Source of the DNA: Chloroflexia bacterium SDU3-3
GTDB taxonomy: Bacteria; Chloroflexota; Chloroflexia; Chloroflexales; Roseiflexaceae
DNA length: 64,000 nt
NCBI GenBank assembly: GCA_009268125.1
Contig: WBOU01000012.1
Coordinates: 1-64,000, forward strand
Direction of reading: 5' to 3'
Shown here: positions 1 to 10,199 of the stretch, in pieces
Position numbering within the stretch: the stretch's first letter is position 1
Layout: each line of letters begins with the position of its first letter
Position numbers and translations under genes: made by a program
Notes under the pieces: model-generated
Databases searched by the model: none
Told to the model about the DNA's origin: nothing
What the model saw: the letters and a program-made list of their open reading frames with translations, nothing else

Positions 1-2
1 GG

Positions 3-2321
3 CGCGACCGCTACCTCGCCGAGATGGACACGGTGCTGGCGCAGGTGGCGGGGATCGTGGGGACGCAGCTGGGCAAGGCCCACGCAGCGGTGGAGCGCGG
101 GCGGAAGCGGATCGCGGACGAGGTGGCGAAGCAGCCCGCCGAGCTGCGGAAGGTGGCCGAGGAGGTGGCGGGCGAGGCGCAGGGCAAGTTCGACAGCCTG
201 GAGCAGACGATCGACGCGAAGCAGCAGGAGCTGGTGGACCACCTGGCGCAGCAGTACACCGAGCAGGTGCAGGCGCTGGACAGCGAGCTGGACGCGATGA
301 AGGCGGCGTCGAAGGGCTGGCTGGCCAAGGCCGGGGACATGATCGGCGGAGTGATCAAGACGATCCAGGAGCTGCGGGCGATGCTGGAGGGGGTGCTGCG
401 CAACGGCGCGGCGGCGATCGGCGCCATCCTCCAAGACCCGATTGGCTTCCTGGGCAACCTGCTGAGCGCGGTGGGCCAGGGCCTGCACCAGTTCGGGGCG
501 AACATCGGCACGCACCTCCAGGCCGGGCTGATCAGCTGGCTGACCGGGACGCTGTCGGCGAGCGGGATCCAGCTGCCCAAGGCCTTCGACCTGGCGGGCA
601 TCTTCAACATGGTGCTGCAGATCCTGGGGCTGACGTATCCGCAGGTGCGCACCCAGGTGGTCAAATCGCTGGGGCCGAACGGCGAGGAGATCGTGGGGGC
701 TTTGGAGAAGGGCTGGGAGATCTTCCAGATCATCCGCACCGAGGGCCTCGCAGGCCTCTGGGCCTACATCCAGGATCAGGTGGGCGACCTGAAGGCAATG
801 GTGATCGACCAGATCAAAGAGATGGTGATCGGGCAGGTGATCAAGGCGGGGATCGAGTGGCTGGTGGGCATCCTGGGCGGGCCAGCGGGCGCGTTCATCA
901 AGGCGGTGCAGGGCATCATCCGCGTGGTGACGTGGTTCGCGAACAACGCGGCGCGCTTGGCCTCGCTCATGAACTCGATCTTCAGCTCGATCAGCGCGAT
1001 TGCGGCGGGCAACATCGGCGGGGCGGCCAACTTCATCGAGCAGTCGCTGGCCACCGCCCTTCCCACCGTGATCTCGTTCCTGGCGGACCTGCTGGGCTTG
1101 GGCGGCATCTCCAAGAAGGTCCAGGGCATCATCGAGAAGGTCCAGGCCCCGATCAAGAAGGCCATCGACTGGGTGGTGCAGAAGGCCGTGGCCATGGGCA
1201 AGAAGCTCTGGGCCATGATCAAGGGCATCGGCAAGGGCAAGGGTGGGGATGCACCAGACAATCAAGCTGCCAATGCTCCCAAGCAGGAAGAGGATAAAGC
1301 GCCTGGAAAGTTAGAAGATGGTGAGGTCGGCGAACGATTAACATTCACGGCTGGAGGTGAGCAGCATTCGCTCTGGATTGCGACCAATGGTGGCAGCGCA
1401 GAGGTTATGGTTGCCAGCACTCCATCACCTGTGGAGTCGATGTTGGGTAATGCTGCGGTGACAAAGTGGGCAAAAGCATCGCCTGATAATGCCAAAACAG
1501 TAAGTGAGGCTCGTGGCCTTGCCTCAACTTCTAAGGTTGATGCCCAGAATGTCCTTTCGGCGCTGAGCTCTGGAGAACCAGCGGAGAAGATTGATAAAAA
1601 AGATCAGACCGTTGAGGGGAAGGAGAAGCAGCTAATATCGCTTATTAAGCGTATCTTTGATGGTATCAGCGAGCAAGAGAAGATTGCTGCAGAGGCTGAT
1701 CTTTTGAAGAAGGTGTGTGAGACTATTACGAGTCGAGCTGATCGCGTTATGAAGGCATTTAACACGATGAGCGAAAAGGAGCGTACTCAGAAGATGTATG
1801 TAAGTGATTATATTGCTGATATTAAAAGGAGGAATGCGGAAAATATAGAGCTGATTGATATCGTTGACTCCAGGAGTGAGTATACTGAGTTACAGGCATC
1901 GACTCGGCGTATTGATGAAGAGCTTAAATCTGTAGAACGAGATGTATCTGTTGCTGATCCTGATCAAGATAATCAGGGTAGTGATCTGAAATCATTTAAT
2001 AAGGTAATTCAGAGTAATACTCTGAGTTTCTATGAACATGGGAAGAAGCATTTTAACGGTCCTGTTTCTGATCGGCAGAGCGCTGCCAGGAAAACCGGGG
2101 AAGGCCAGTATAAATTTAATCACCCGGAAGCAATTCAGATGGAGCGAAGCGTAATTAGTGCTGCGCAAGCTGGAAATCACAACCTGGAACCGCATGGAGG
2201 CATATTCTTTATTTATGCTCAATATCCGGGTGTAGGATTTGTTGGTGGAACTGGTGAGCTAAATACTATTATTCGTGTTGAAGTCACCGGGAATGGCGTG
2301 GTTCATTCGCACCCTGAATAG
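3..2321 (+). CDS. Large modular toxin, 5' end outside window (eCIS/DUF4157-type effector or polymorphic toxin)
   Basis: The frame is open from the window edge, so the Met at 24 is probably internal. The first ~250 residues are alternating helical, coiled-coil-like sequence. They are followed by a long glycine- and alanine-rich amphipathic stretch (about residues 100-400) and a Lys/Gly linker ending near 1250. Next comes a small domain containing GGEQHSLWI and MVASTPSPV, then a charged helical region, and a last ~100 residues ending HSHPE. Such long amphipathic bodies with exchangeable C-termini are known from DUF4157/eCIS effectors and polymorphic toxins; that assignment is an inference. Base composition falls sharply after about 1250, as expected for an exchanged toxin tip. 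An intact small gene follows 12 bp downstream. The C-terminal domain is not recognised; it has scattered His, Arg and Ser that could suit a nuclease fold. Confidence 0.6.
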   Translation, partial: RDRYLAEMDTVLAQVAGIVGTQLGKAHAAVERGRKRIADEVAKQPAELRKVAEEVAGEAQGKFDSLEQTIDAKQQELVDHLAQQYTEQVQALDSELDAMKAASKGWLAKAGDMIGGVIKTIQELRAMLEGVLRNGAAAIGAILQDPIGFLGNLLSAVGQGLHQFGANIGTHLQAGLISWLTGTLSASGIQLPKAFDLAGIFNMVLQILGLTYPQVRTQVVKSLGPNGEEIVGALEKGWEIFQIIRTEGLAGLWAYIQDQVGDLKAMVIDQIKEMVIGQVIKAGIEWLVGILGGPAGAFIKAVQGIIRVVTWFANNAARLASLMNSIFSSISAIAAGNIGGAANFIEQSLATALPTVISFLADLLGLGGISKKVQGIIEKVQAPIKKAIDWVVQKAVAMGKKLWAMIKGIGKGKGGDAPDNQAANAPKQEEDKAPGKLEDGEVGERLTFTAGGEQHSLWIATNGGSAEVMVASTPSPVESMLGNAAVTKWAKASPDNAKTVSEARGLASTSKVDAQNVLSALSSGEPAEKIDKKDQTVEGKEKQLISLIKRIFDGISEQEKIAAEADLLKKVCETITSRADRVMKAFNTMSEKERTQKMYVSDYIADIKRRNAENIELIDIVDSRSEYTELQASTRRIDEELKSVERDVSVADPDQDNQGSDLKSFNKVIQSNTLSFYEHGKKHFNGPVSDRQSAARKTGEGQYKFNHPEAIQMERSVISAAQAGNHNLEPHGGIFFIYAQYPGVGFVGGTGELNTIIRVEVTGNGVVHSHPE

Positions 2322-2333
2322 GAGCAACGGCAT

Positions 2334-2705
2334 ATGGTTCTATATCCGCTCATGCCACTGAAGATACCTTCTGGCTGGAAAGTTATCTCGAATACTTTCT
2401 ATGATATAGATGCTACTGAAGAGTATCGAGAGAGGCGGCTTTTTTCTGAAAATATGCTCATTATTGAGCGAGATATACCATCGGAACGAAAAGACAAATA
2501 CATTATTGATCTAGGATGGCTACCTTCTCATAGCCCTGATGGTAGATATCGTATCACTGTAGTAGCTGGAGACTTTGAACATGTGCTTAAGCAGTTTGAA
2601 CATAAGGATAGAGGTGAAATTCAATCGAAGATAGATCTTTACCTGCAGATATTAAGCTCGTTTTTGAGTCTCGAAGAGGTACCAGCCGCTTTAAGTGCTG
2701 TATAA
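2334..2705 (+). CDS. Probable immunity protein for the upstream toxin
   Basis: A 123-residue soluble protein with no signal peptide or membrane segment. Its ATG is preceded by AGGAGC, which overlaps the end of the toxin gene, so the two are probably translated from one message. The sequence is acidic and low in GC, like the toxin's C-terminal part and unlike the surrounding genes. Position directly behind the toxin tip, small size and matched composition are the usual signs of a cognate immunity gene. I do not recognise a named immunity family, so the role is inferred from context only. Confidence 0.55.
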   Translation: MVLYPLMPLKIPSGWKVISNTFYDIDATEEYRERRLFSENMLIIERDIPSERKDKYIIDLGWLPSHSPDGRYRITVVAGDFEHVLKQFEHKDRGEIQSKIDLYLQILSSFLSLEEVPAALSAV

Positions 2706-2840
2706 TATTCTTTTGAGAAGGTTTGCAGCACGATCGTGTGCGGGCAGCGCACTCGCCCCTACTGCAATTCTCTCCAGATCCTACTCGCGGGGCCGCGGCG
2801 AACCGCGTGCCCCGCGAGCTTTTGAAAAAGCAGGTGGCCT

Positions 2841-3431
2841 ATGACCCATGGGCTAGGTGGCTTTCCTGCCGGGCGCTTCTTCTGCCGCTTTCTCGCCGCG
2901 CGGCCAGCAGATCCCGATGCGCTGATTGATGATCCATTTTGGGGTGAGGATGATCCGCCGCTGCGATTGCGGAATATTGCCGATATGGTAGAGCGCTCGG
3001 CCTTGCCGCTGATCGAGCTGCACGGCGCGCCTTTTTCCTCGTGGCTGCTGGCGCGGCTCTGGCTTCTGAGCACTGGTGCGATAGGCGCGGCGCTGGGCGT
3101 CGATGGGCTCGGCCGGGGTCTCGCCGACGGTGGGACGTATAGTGGGTTTGCGGCGGTGGAAGATGCGCCCGGCCATGTGGCTGCGGTGCTGGCGCTTGAG
3201 GGCAGGCCCGTGTATACCCTTATGGTACTCTCCGCCCGTTCAGCCCAGGCCGACCCCGCCGAGATCATCGATGCCTTGGTTGCGGCAATCTGTGCGCCGC
3301 CGCATGCCCTAGCTCTGTGCCATATTGCCATTGCCGACCCCGAGCGACCAGGGCGCGTCTGCGCGTATGGCTGGGATGGCCAGCGCTTGCTGGGCAAGGC
3401 ATGTGAGGGGCATGATCGAAGGGCTTGGTGA
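2841..3431 (+). CDS. Hypothetical protein
   Basis: A 196-residue protein of typical local GC and codon use. The start is the ATG after a weak GCAGGTGG. No family is recognised. It has an N-terminal part rich in Phe, Arg and Pro and a central alanine/glycine-rich segment (ARLWLLSTGAIGAALGVDGL) that could be a buried helix or a loose membrane segment. The opposite strand carries a longer open frame over the same region, but that translation is Ser/Pro/Arg-rich low-complexity and looks like a shadow. Confidence 0.45.
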   Translation: MTHGLGGFPAGRFFCRFLAARPADPDALIDDPFWGEDDPPLRLRNIADMVERSALPLIELHGAPFSSWLLARLWLLSTGAIGAALGVDGLGRGLADGGTYSGFAAVEDAPGHVAAVLALEGRPVYTLMVLSARSAQADPAEIIDALVAAICAPPHALALCHIAIADPERPGRVCAYGWDGQRLLGKACEGHDRRAW

Positions 3432-3487
3432 GACAGTCCTTGGCTCTGGGTGTTGACGTGAGGGCTTGCGCTGCGGGGCGGGCGTGC

Positions 3488-3493
3488 TATGAT
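3488..3493 (+). promoter_or_regulatory. Extended -10 promoter (TGC-TATGAT) for the GNAT gene
   Basis: TATGAT with an upstream TGC lies about 35 bp before the probable ATG of the acetyltransferase. No convincing -35 is seen, which is usual for extended -10 promoters. The same TGC-TATNNT form recurs upstream of several other genes in this window. Confidence 0.5.
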
Positions 3494-3526
3494 GCGTAGC
3501 AACCTTCCGCTGTGAAAGGAAGCGCG

Positions 3527-4105
3527 ATGCGCCTAGAGACCGCCCGCCTCGTCCTGCGCGATCTCGATGCTGCCGACTGGGAGGCGGTGCTCGCCTACCA
3601 GAGCAGCCCGCTGTATCTGCGCTACTACTCGTGGGCCAGCCGCACCCCTGAGGATGTGCAGGAGTTCACCCGCCGCCTGGGCGCGCTTAACCGCGACCGC
3701 CCGCGCCGCTGCTACAGCTTCGCCATCACCCTGCCCGAGAGCGACCGCGCCATCGGCCTGGTGAGCCTGCGCCGCCGGGTGGGCGATCCGCATCAGGCCG
3801 AGGTCGGCTACGAGCTTGCGCCCGAGCACTGGGGCCAAGGGCTGGCCACCGAGGCGGCCTGCAGGCTGGTAGGCCTGGGCTTTAGCTCGCTGGGGCTGCA
3901 CCGCATCACCGCCACGTGCGTGGCCGAGAACACCGGCTCGGCGCGGGTGCTGGCCAAGGTGGGCATGAGCCTGGAGGGCCGCCTGCGCGAGAACGAGTAT
4001 TTTAAGGGCCGCTGGTGGGACACGCTGCTGTACGGCGTGCTGCGGCACGAGTGGGGCGGCGAGCGCTGTGGCCAGGGTACCGCCGCTGTTGCCTCACTGG
4101 AGTGA
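3527..4105 (+). CDS. GNAT family N-acetyltransferase (RimJ/RimL type)
   Basis: A 192-residue acetyltransferase of the GNAT fold, using acetyl-CoA to acetylate an amine, either a protein N-terminus or a small molecule. It opens with the family's ETARLVLRDL strand, has the acetyl-CoA loop YELAPEHWGQGLATEA (Q/R-x-x-G-x-A/G pattern), and ends with the conserved VAENTGSARVLAKVGM segment and LYGVLRHEW. This layout is typical of RimJ/RimL-like members that act on small molecules or ribosomal proteins. The ATG at 3527 was chosen because AAAGGA stands about 8 bp upstream; a GTG 15 bp earlier is in frame but has no ribosome binding site. It is probably co-transcribed with the kinase-like gene 3 bp downstream. 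Confidence 0.85.
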   Translation: MRLETARLVLRDLDAADWEAVLAYQSSPLYLRYYSWASRTPEDVQEFTRRLGALNRDRPRRCYSFAITLPESDRAIGLVSLRRRVGDPHQAEVGYELAPEHWGQGLATEAACRLVGLGFSSLGLHRITATCVAENTGSARVLAKVGMSLEGRLRENEYFKGRWWDTLLYGVLRHEWGGERCGQGTAAVASLE

Positions 4106-4108
4106 GCT

Positions 4109-5125
4109 GTGCTGGATGAGCTTGCCGACCTGATCGCCTTTCTGGATGCGCGCGGGCCGACCGCCTTGTGTCGCTGGAGGATGTGGCGTGTGGCTCCGGT
4201 AGCTGGCGGTCAAAACAACCGAATCTACCGTGCCACCAGCGACAGCGCCGACTACGCCATCAAGCTGACCATCCGCGACGAGCGCGACCGCGCCGGGCGC
4301 GAGCACGCCGCGCTGCGCGCCGTGGCCAGCGTGGGCGGGGCGTTTGCGCCGCGCGCGGTGCGGATGGAGCGCGAGCGCTACCGCCAGCCCATGGTGGTGC
4401 AGTCGTGGGTGGATGCGCCGGTGCTCGCGGCCCCGCCAGCATCCGCCGCCGACTGGCGCTGCCTGCTCGACCTGTTCTGCGCCACCCACCAGATCTGCCC
4501 CGAATCGACGCCTGTCGAGCTGCCCGAGGCCACGCTCAACGCGGCCTCTGCCGCCGCTGGCCGCGCGCTGATCGACGCGCACCTGGCTATGATCCCGCCC
4601 GAGCACTACCCGGAAGGCCTTGCGCCGCTGCTAGAGCGCCTAGCGCGCTGGGATGCGCCCACGTGGCCCGAGCCGCCGCGCGGGCTGTGCCGCGTGGATA
4701 GCAACTGGCGCAACTTCCTGCGCGGGTCGCAGGGCTGGGTGGCGATAGACTGGGAGAACGCTGGCTGGGGCGACCCGGCCTTCGAGTGGGCCGAGCTGGC
4801 CACCCACCCGGCCTACGCCGTTGTGCGTGCGCCCTGGGCCGAGCTGCTGCCCGCCTATGCCGCGCGCATGGGCGACCAGACCGCGCCGCTGCGGGCGCAG
4901 GTCTACACCACGATCATGCGGGCGTGGTGGGCGGTGCGCTGGGCTAGGTATCTCTACGAGGTGCCGCGCGGGCGGGATGCGCGCCTGGTGGAGCGGCCTG
5001 CTGGCTGGCTGGATGATGCGCGGCGGATGTATGCGCAAGCTGTTGATGTGGCGATGGCTCAGCTGGATTCGAGCAGTTGCTACCGGTGGTCGTTGGGTGA
5101 AGCGACCATCATATCGTTGGGGTAG
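4109..5125 (+). CDS. Aminoglycoside phosphotransferase (APH)-like kinase
   Basis: A 338-residue protein with the protein-kinase-like APH fold. The N-lobe carries a nucleotide-binding Lys in DYAIKLTIRD, followed by a Glu-containing helix (GREHAALRAV). The catalytic loop reads LCRVDSNWRNFL, keeping the Asp and Asn of the HxDxxxxN motif but with Arg-Val in place of the usual His-Gly. The metal-binding loop is VAIDWENAGWGDP. Substrates of this family include aminoglycosides, choline and homoserine; nothing here decides the substrate. It starts at a GTG 3 bp after the stop of the acetyltransferase, which suggests one transcript and a joint small-molecule modification role (inference). It is not evidence of antibiotic resistance by itself. 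Confidence 0.75.
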   Translation: MLDELADLIAFLDARGPTALCRWRMWRVAPVAGGQNNRIYRATSDSADYAIKLTIRDERDRAGREHAALRAVASVGGAFAPRAVRMERERYRQPMVVQSWVDAPVLAAPPASAADWRCLLDLFCATHQICPESTPVELPEATLNAASAAAGRALIDAHLAMIPPEHYPEGLAPLLERLARWDAPTWPEPPRGLCRVDSNWRNFLRGSQGWVAIDWENAGWGDPAFEWAELATHPAYAVVRAPWAELLPAYAARMGDQTAPLRAQVYTTIMRAWWAVRWARYLYEVPRGRDARLVERPAGWLDDARRMYAQAVDVAMAQLDSSSCYRWSLGEATIISLG

Positions 5126-5144
5126 ATTCAACACAACTTTCTGC

Positions 5145-5150
5145 TATACT
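5145..5150 (+). promoter_or_regulatory. Extended -10 promoter (TGC-TATACT)
   Basis: TATACT preceded by TGC, about 36 bp before the ATG at 5186. A -35 match is weak. Confidence 0.5.
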
Positions 5151-5185
5151 CATGCCCAGCAATCGTAGTGTGGAGGCAGAGCATC

Positions 5186-5998
5186 ATGCAGAACCATCTT
5201 CCCGACCGCCCTGAACGCGATCTTGCAGCAAGCTGGCTGCTCTTCGCCCCCATCCGCGAGCGCTTTGTGCGCCCCGGCGTCGAGCGCGGCGGCTGCCCCC
5301 GCCACGGCCTCACCCCGGTCTACGCCCGCAAGCTCGCTGGCCACGCCGAGGCGATCTTCCCAGGCTTGAACGGCGTGGAGTCCTCCTTCACCGAGCCGCA
5401 GCTGCACGCCGTCACCGCGGCCATCGTGGCGCTGCGCCGCCACATGGATGGCCACACCGCCCCGCCGCTGTCGGCGTTGATCGTCAGGCATTTCCAGGGG
5501 GGCGCGGGGCCGTCGTTCCTGCGCGCCCTGCTGCGCAGCACCGAGGATCTGCTGGACACCTGCATGCGGGCCGAGCCGCAGCATATCGCCGCGATCGACG
5601 CGCTCTTCCGGGTGGCGGGCGGCGAGGGTTTCCGCGACCTCATCCAGCACTACGAGGCCCGCGCGCTGGCCCAGGCCATCGCGGGCGAGGATGTAGTCTT
5701 CCCCGACATCCTGGCCTTCGTCAACATGCACGAGCGGCAGGCGCGCGATGCGCAGGGCCAGTGGCGCACCGAGCGCTACGAGGTCTGGTGCCCCGGCTAC
5801 GATTTTGCCAAAGCCTACCACCAGCAGTGCCGCGCCGCCGCCCGGGAGCTGGCCGCAGGCGGCGTGATAGTCGCGCTGCCGCTGGAAGAGGAGATGCTAT
5901 ACATGCCCGAGAACCTTGTGGCTCACTTCACTCACTTTGCCACGGGGCTGGCCCTCCAGCTGCTATCGGTTGCCCCAAAGGCGCGGCATAATTCATGA
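5186..5998 (+). CDS. Hypothetical protein
   Basis: A 270-residue cytosolic protein with no recognised family. The ATG at 5186 was preferred over an in-frame GTG at 5168 because GGAGG lies about 10 bp upstream. The sequence is mostly helical, with conserved-looking aromatic and acidic patches (FVNMHERQARDAQGQW, YEVWCPGYDFAKAYHQQC) and two cysteines near the end. It has its own promoter, and the next gene has another, so it is probably monocistronic. No membrane segments or metal-binding clusters are obvious. Confidence 0.6.
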   Translation: MQNHLPDRPERDLAASWLLFAPIRERFVRPGVERGGCPRHGLTPVYARKLAGHAEAIFPGLNGVESSFTEPQLHAVTAAIVALRRHMDGHTAPPLSALIVRHFQGGAGPSFLRALLRSTEDLLDTCMRAEPQHIAAIDALFRVAGGEGFRDLIQHYEARALAQAIAGEDVVFPDILAFVNMHERQARDAQGQWRTERYEVWCPGYDFAKAYHQQCRAAARELAAGGVIVALPLEEEMLYMPENLVAHFTHFATGLALQLLSVAPKARHNS

Positions 5999-6004
5999 TA
6001 TGAT
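5999..6004 (+). promoter_or_regulatory. -10 promoter element (TATGAT)
   Basis: TATGAT immediately after the preceding stop codon and about 48 bp before the next ATG; GAAGGAG serves as the ribosome binding site. No clear -35 element. Confidence 0.4.
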
Positions 6005-6051
6005 GTGCCTATCGATAAGATTCTTCCAGCGTATCTACGAAGGAGCGATAT

Positions 6052-6501
6052 ATGGCTACCCGATGCCCTGAGTGCGGCGCGTCGTTCTCATCTGGCGAGA
6101 CATGCCAAGATCACTTTAACACCACCCAGAGCCTGGAATTTGAGAACCCCGACTACTTCGCGGCCCACCACCTGAGCGTGCCCAGCTACCTGCTGCAGCA
6201 CCACCACTACACCCGCGAGGGCTGGATCGCCACGCGCAGCCTGCTGCATAGCTTCATCACCCAGGGCGTCAGCGCCGAGGAGGCCCGCAGGCAGACCCAG
6301 GATTTCTCGGGTGGCCTGCGCCCCTGGAAGTGGGCCGGGGGCGGCCAGCCGCTGGAGGAGACCCGCAATATCATGTGGTCGCGCACCATGGCCGATGTGC
6401 GCTACGACACCCCCGAGCAGTACCTGGCCGACGTGCGGGCCTGGGCCGAGGCCATCCTGGCCGATACTGAGGATCTGGTGCGCTCGTTGGGCGCGAGCTA
6501 G
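6052..6501 (+). CDS. DUF5946-like protein
   Basis: A 149-residue protein opening with a CPECG knuckle and a further Cys in the TCQDHF segment, then a histidine-rich stretch (HHLSVPSYLLQHHHYT). That arrangement matches what I remember of the DUF5946 family, small proteins of unknown function found in Chloroflexota and other soil bacteria. The Cys and His residues suggest metal binding (inference). The start has a good GAAGGAG site. No operon partner is evident. Confidence 0.65.
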   Translation: MATRCPECGASFSSGETCQDHFNTTQSLEFENPDYFAAHHLSVPSYLLQHHHYTREGWIATRSLLHSFITQGVSAEEARRQTQDFSGGLRPWKWAGGGQPLEETRNIMWSRTMADVRYDTPEQYLADVRAWAEAILADTEDLVRSLGAS

Positions 6502-6578
6502 CGCCTGCAACTCGCTCGGCGCTGCTGCGTATATGCATGCAGAGCCGTTCAAACGGGGCATGCCCCGAGCGAGGAACC

Positions 6579-7070
6579 ATGTCTGCACCATCGTTTGCTA
6601 CAAGCGAGCTGGCAGTGCGCGAGGAGCTGGCCGCGCTGCGCGAAGAAGTGGCCGCCTTGCGACAGGAAGTGGCTGCCCTGCGCCAGCGCGCCGACGACCA
6701 GGGCCTGCGCCTCGCGGCCCTGCGCACCCAGGTGACGCCGACGGCGCGACGCAGGGCGACCTCGGATGAGCCGCCCGTGCAGCCGCCCCTGCAGCGGCCC
6801 ATGGACTACTGGGCCGATCACGTGCCCGACTTCGGCGACGACCTGAGCGAGGCCGAGATCCAGCGCCACCTAGCCCGCCCCGTGCGGCAGGCCAAGCCCC
6901 CGACCACCCAAGAGCTGCGCGCCAGCATGCCCCGCCCTCGCTCCAAACGTGTGGCCTACCAATGGTCGCGGCGGGATGCTCCGGGGCTTGCCTTGATGCT
7001 CTCTTTCCTGATACTGCTAGCCCTTTTTGTATTTGCTGTCTCGGGCAGCCTTTCGTTTCTTTTGCGCTGA
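6579..7070 (+). CDS. Coiled-coil protein with C-terminal membrane anchor
   Basis: A 163-residue protein. Residues ~10-50 form a clear heptad coiled coil (EELAALREEVAALRQEVAAL). A Pro/Arg-rich linker with a WADHVPDFGDDLSEAEI patch follows, then one strongly hydrophobic helix near the C-terminus (ALMLSFLILLALFVFAVSG) with only a few residues after it. It is therefore a tail-anchored protein with its coiled coil in the cytoplasm (inference). An upstream in-frame Met at 6537 lacks a ribosome binding site, so the Met at 6579 was chosen. Function is unknown. Confidence 0.6.
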   Translation: MSAPSFATSELAVREELAALREEVAALRQEVAALRQRADDQGLRLAALRTQVTPTARRRATSDEPPVQPPLQRPMDYWADHVPDFGDDLSEAEIQRHLARPVRQAKPPTTQELRASMPRPRSKRVAYQWSRRDAPGLALMLSFLILLALFVFAVSGSLSFLLR

Positions 7071-7153
7071 GCCTTGTTTCCGTGCTGCTTGAGGCGGCGC
7101 GGGATATGGGGTGCTGATTCGCCCATACCCCGTGCCGTCTTCTCGCTGCCCAG

Positions 7154-9250
<2,097 letters not shown>

Positions 9251-9294
9251 AGTGTCTCTCCTCCTCCTCGCGCCTCGCTGGCGCGCTGGCATGA

Positions 9295-9339
9295 AAAAGG
9301 CGCGCCGCGCGGATATCTCCTCCATCCGCGCGGCGCGCC
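9295..9339 (-). terminator. Rho-independent terminator of rpiA
   Basis: A perfect 15-bp GC-rich stem (arms at 9299-9313 and 9325-9339) with an 11-nt loop. Read on the - strand it is followed by five T residues (plus-strand AAAAA at 9294-9298). It sits directly after the rpiA stop. Confidence 0.85.
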
Positions 9340-9361
9340 CGCTTGGCGCTTCGGTAGGGCG

Positions 9362-10060
9362 CTAGCGCGACCGCTGCAGCCGCGTGACCCCATCCAGCCC
9401 AGCGGCGAAGGCCACGCTGGCCATGCCGATGAACAGGCCGTGCTCGACCACGCCGGGGATGGCGTGGATGTCGGCATCCAGCCGCTCGGGGTCGTCGATC
9501 TGCTCGAAGCGGCAGTCGAGGATGCTGTTGCCCTCGTCGGTGATGAAGGGCAGGCCGGATGCGTTGCGGCGCAGCACGGGCGCGCAGCCCAGGGCGCGCA
9601 GCCGCTGCTCGACGGGCCGCATCCCGAAGCTGATCACCTCTACCGGCACGGGCGTATGCTCGCCCAGGCGGCCCACCACCTTGCTGGTGTCGGCCACGAT
9701 GCAGAATCGCTGGCCCACCGAGGCCACGATCTTCTCGCGCAGCAGCGCCCCGCCCAGCCCTTTGATCAGGTTGAGCTGCGGGTCGATCTCGTCGGCCCCG
9801 TCGATCACCAGATCCAGCTCGTGCTGCTGGTCGAGCGTGGCCAGCGGGATGCCCAGCGAGCCAGCCAGCTTGGCCGTGGCCTCGGATGTGGGCACGCCCA
9901 CGATGTCGCGCAGCCGCCCGTCGCGCAGGCGGGCCGCCAGGCCCTCCACCACATAGCGGGCTGTGGAGCCTGTGCCCAGGCCTAGCCGCATCCCGCTCTC
10001 CACGCCGTCGAGCGCCCGCTCGGCGGCCTGCTGCTTAAATGGCTCTAGATTGTGTGTCAT
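9362..10060 (-). CDS. rpiA: Ribose-5-phosphate isomerase A
   Basis: A 232-residue enzyme interconverting ribose-5-phosphate and ribulose-5-phosphate in the pentose phosphate pathway; cytosolic. The family signatures are all visible: [17 protein letters not shown] (phosphate-binding loop), [11 protein letters not shown], the active-site run [11 protein letters not shown], and [16 protein letters not shown]. Length is normal for RpiA. The Met at 10060 ([10 protein letters not shown]) is the probable start; a longer open frame upstream has no family similarity. It ends in a strong terminator. Confidence 0.95.
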   Translation of the reverse strand: MTHNLEPFKQQAAERALDGVESGMRLGLGTGSTARYVVEGLAARLRDGRLRDIVGVPTSEATAKLAGSLGIPLATLDQQHELDLVIDGADEIDPQLNLIKGLGGALLREKIVASVGQRFCIVADTSKVVGRLGEHTPVPVEVISFGMRPVEQRLRALGCAPVLRRNASGLPFITDEGNSILDCRFEQIDDPERLDADIHAIPGVVEHGLFIGMASVAFAAGLDGVTRLQRSR

Positions 10061-10199
10061 GGTCGTGTCCCCATATGCGAGCGGCCATCGCCCGCAGAAA
10101 CAGCCCCGTTGCCGTCGATGCGCGCTTGGGGCTTCCTTGCGCGCTCGCCCACCCGCTGGGGCGTAAAACATACCCCATTGTACCAGAAAGCACCTGCCA

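Noticed and set aside
2759-3502. A 247-codon open frame on the - strand
   Set aside because: Ser/Pro/Arg-rich shadow of the + strand hypothetical gene, without a ribosome binding site.
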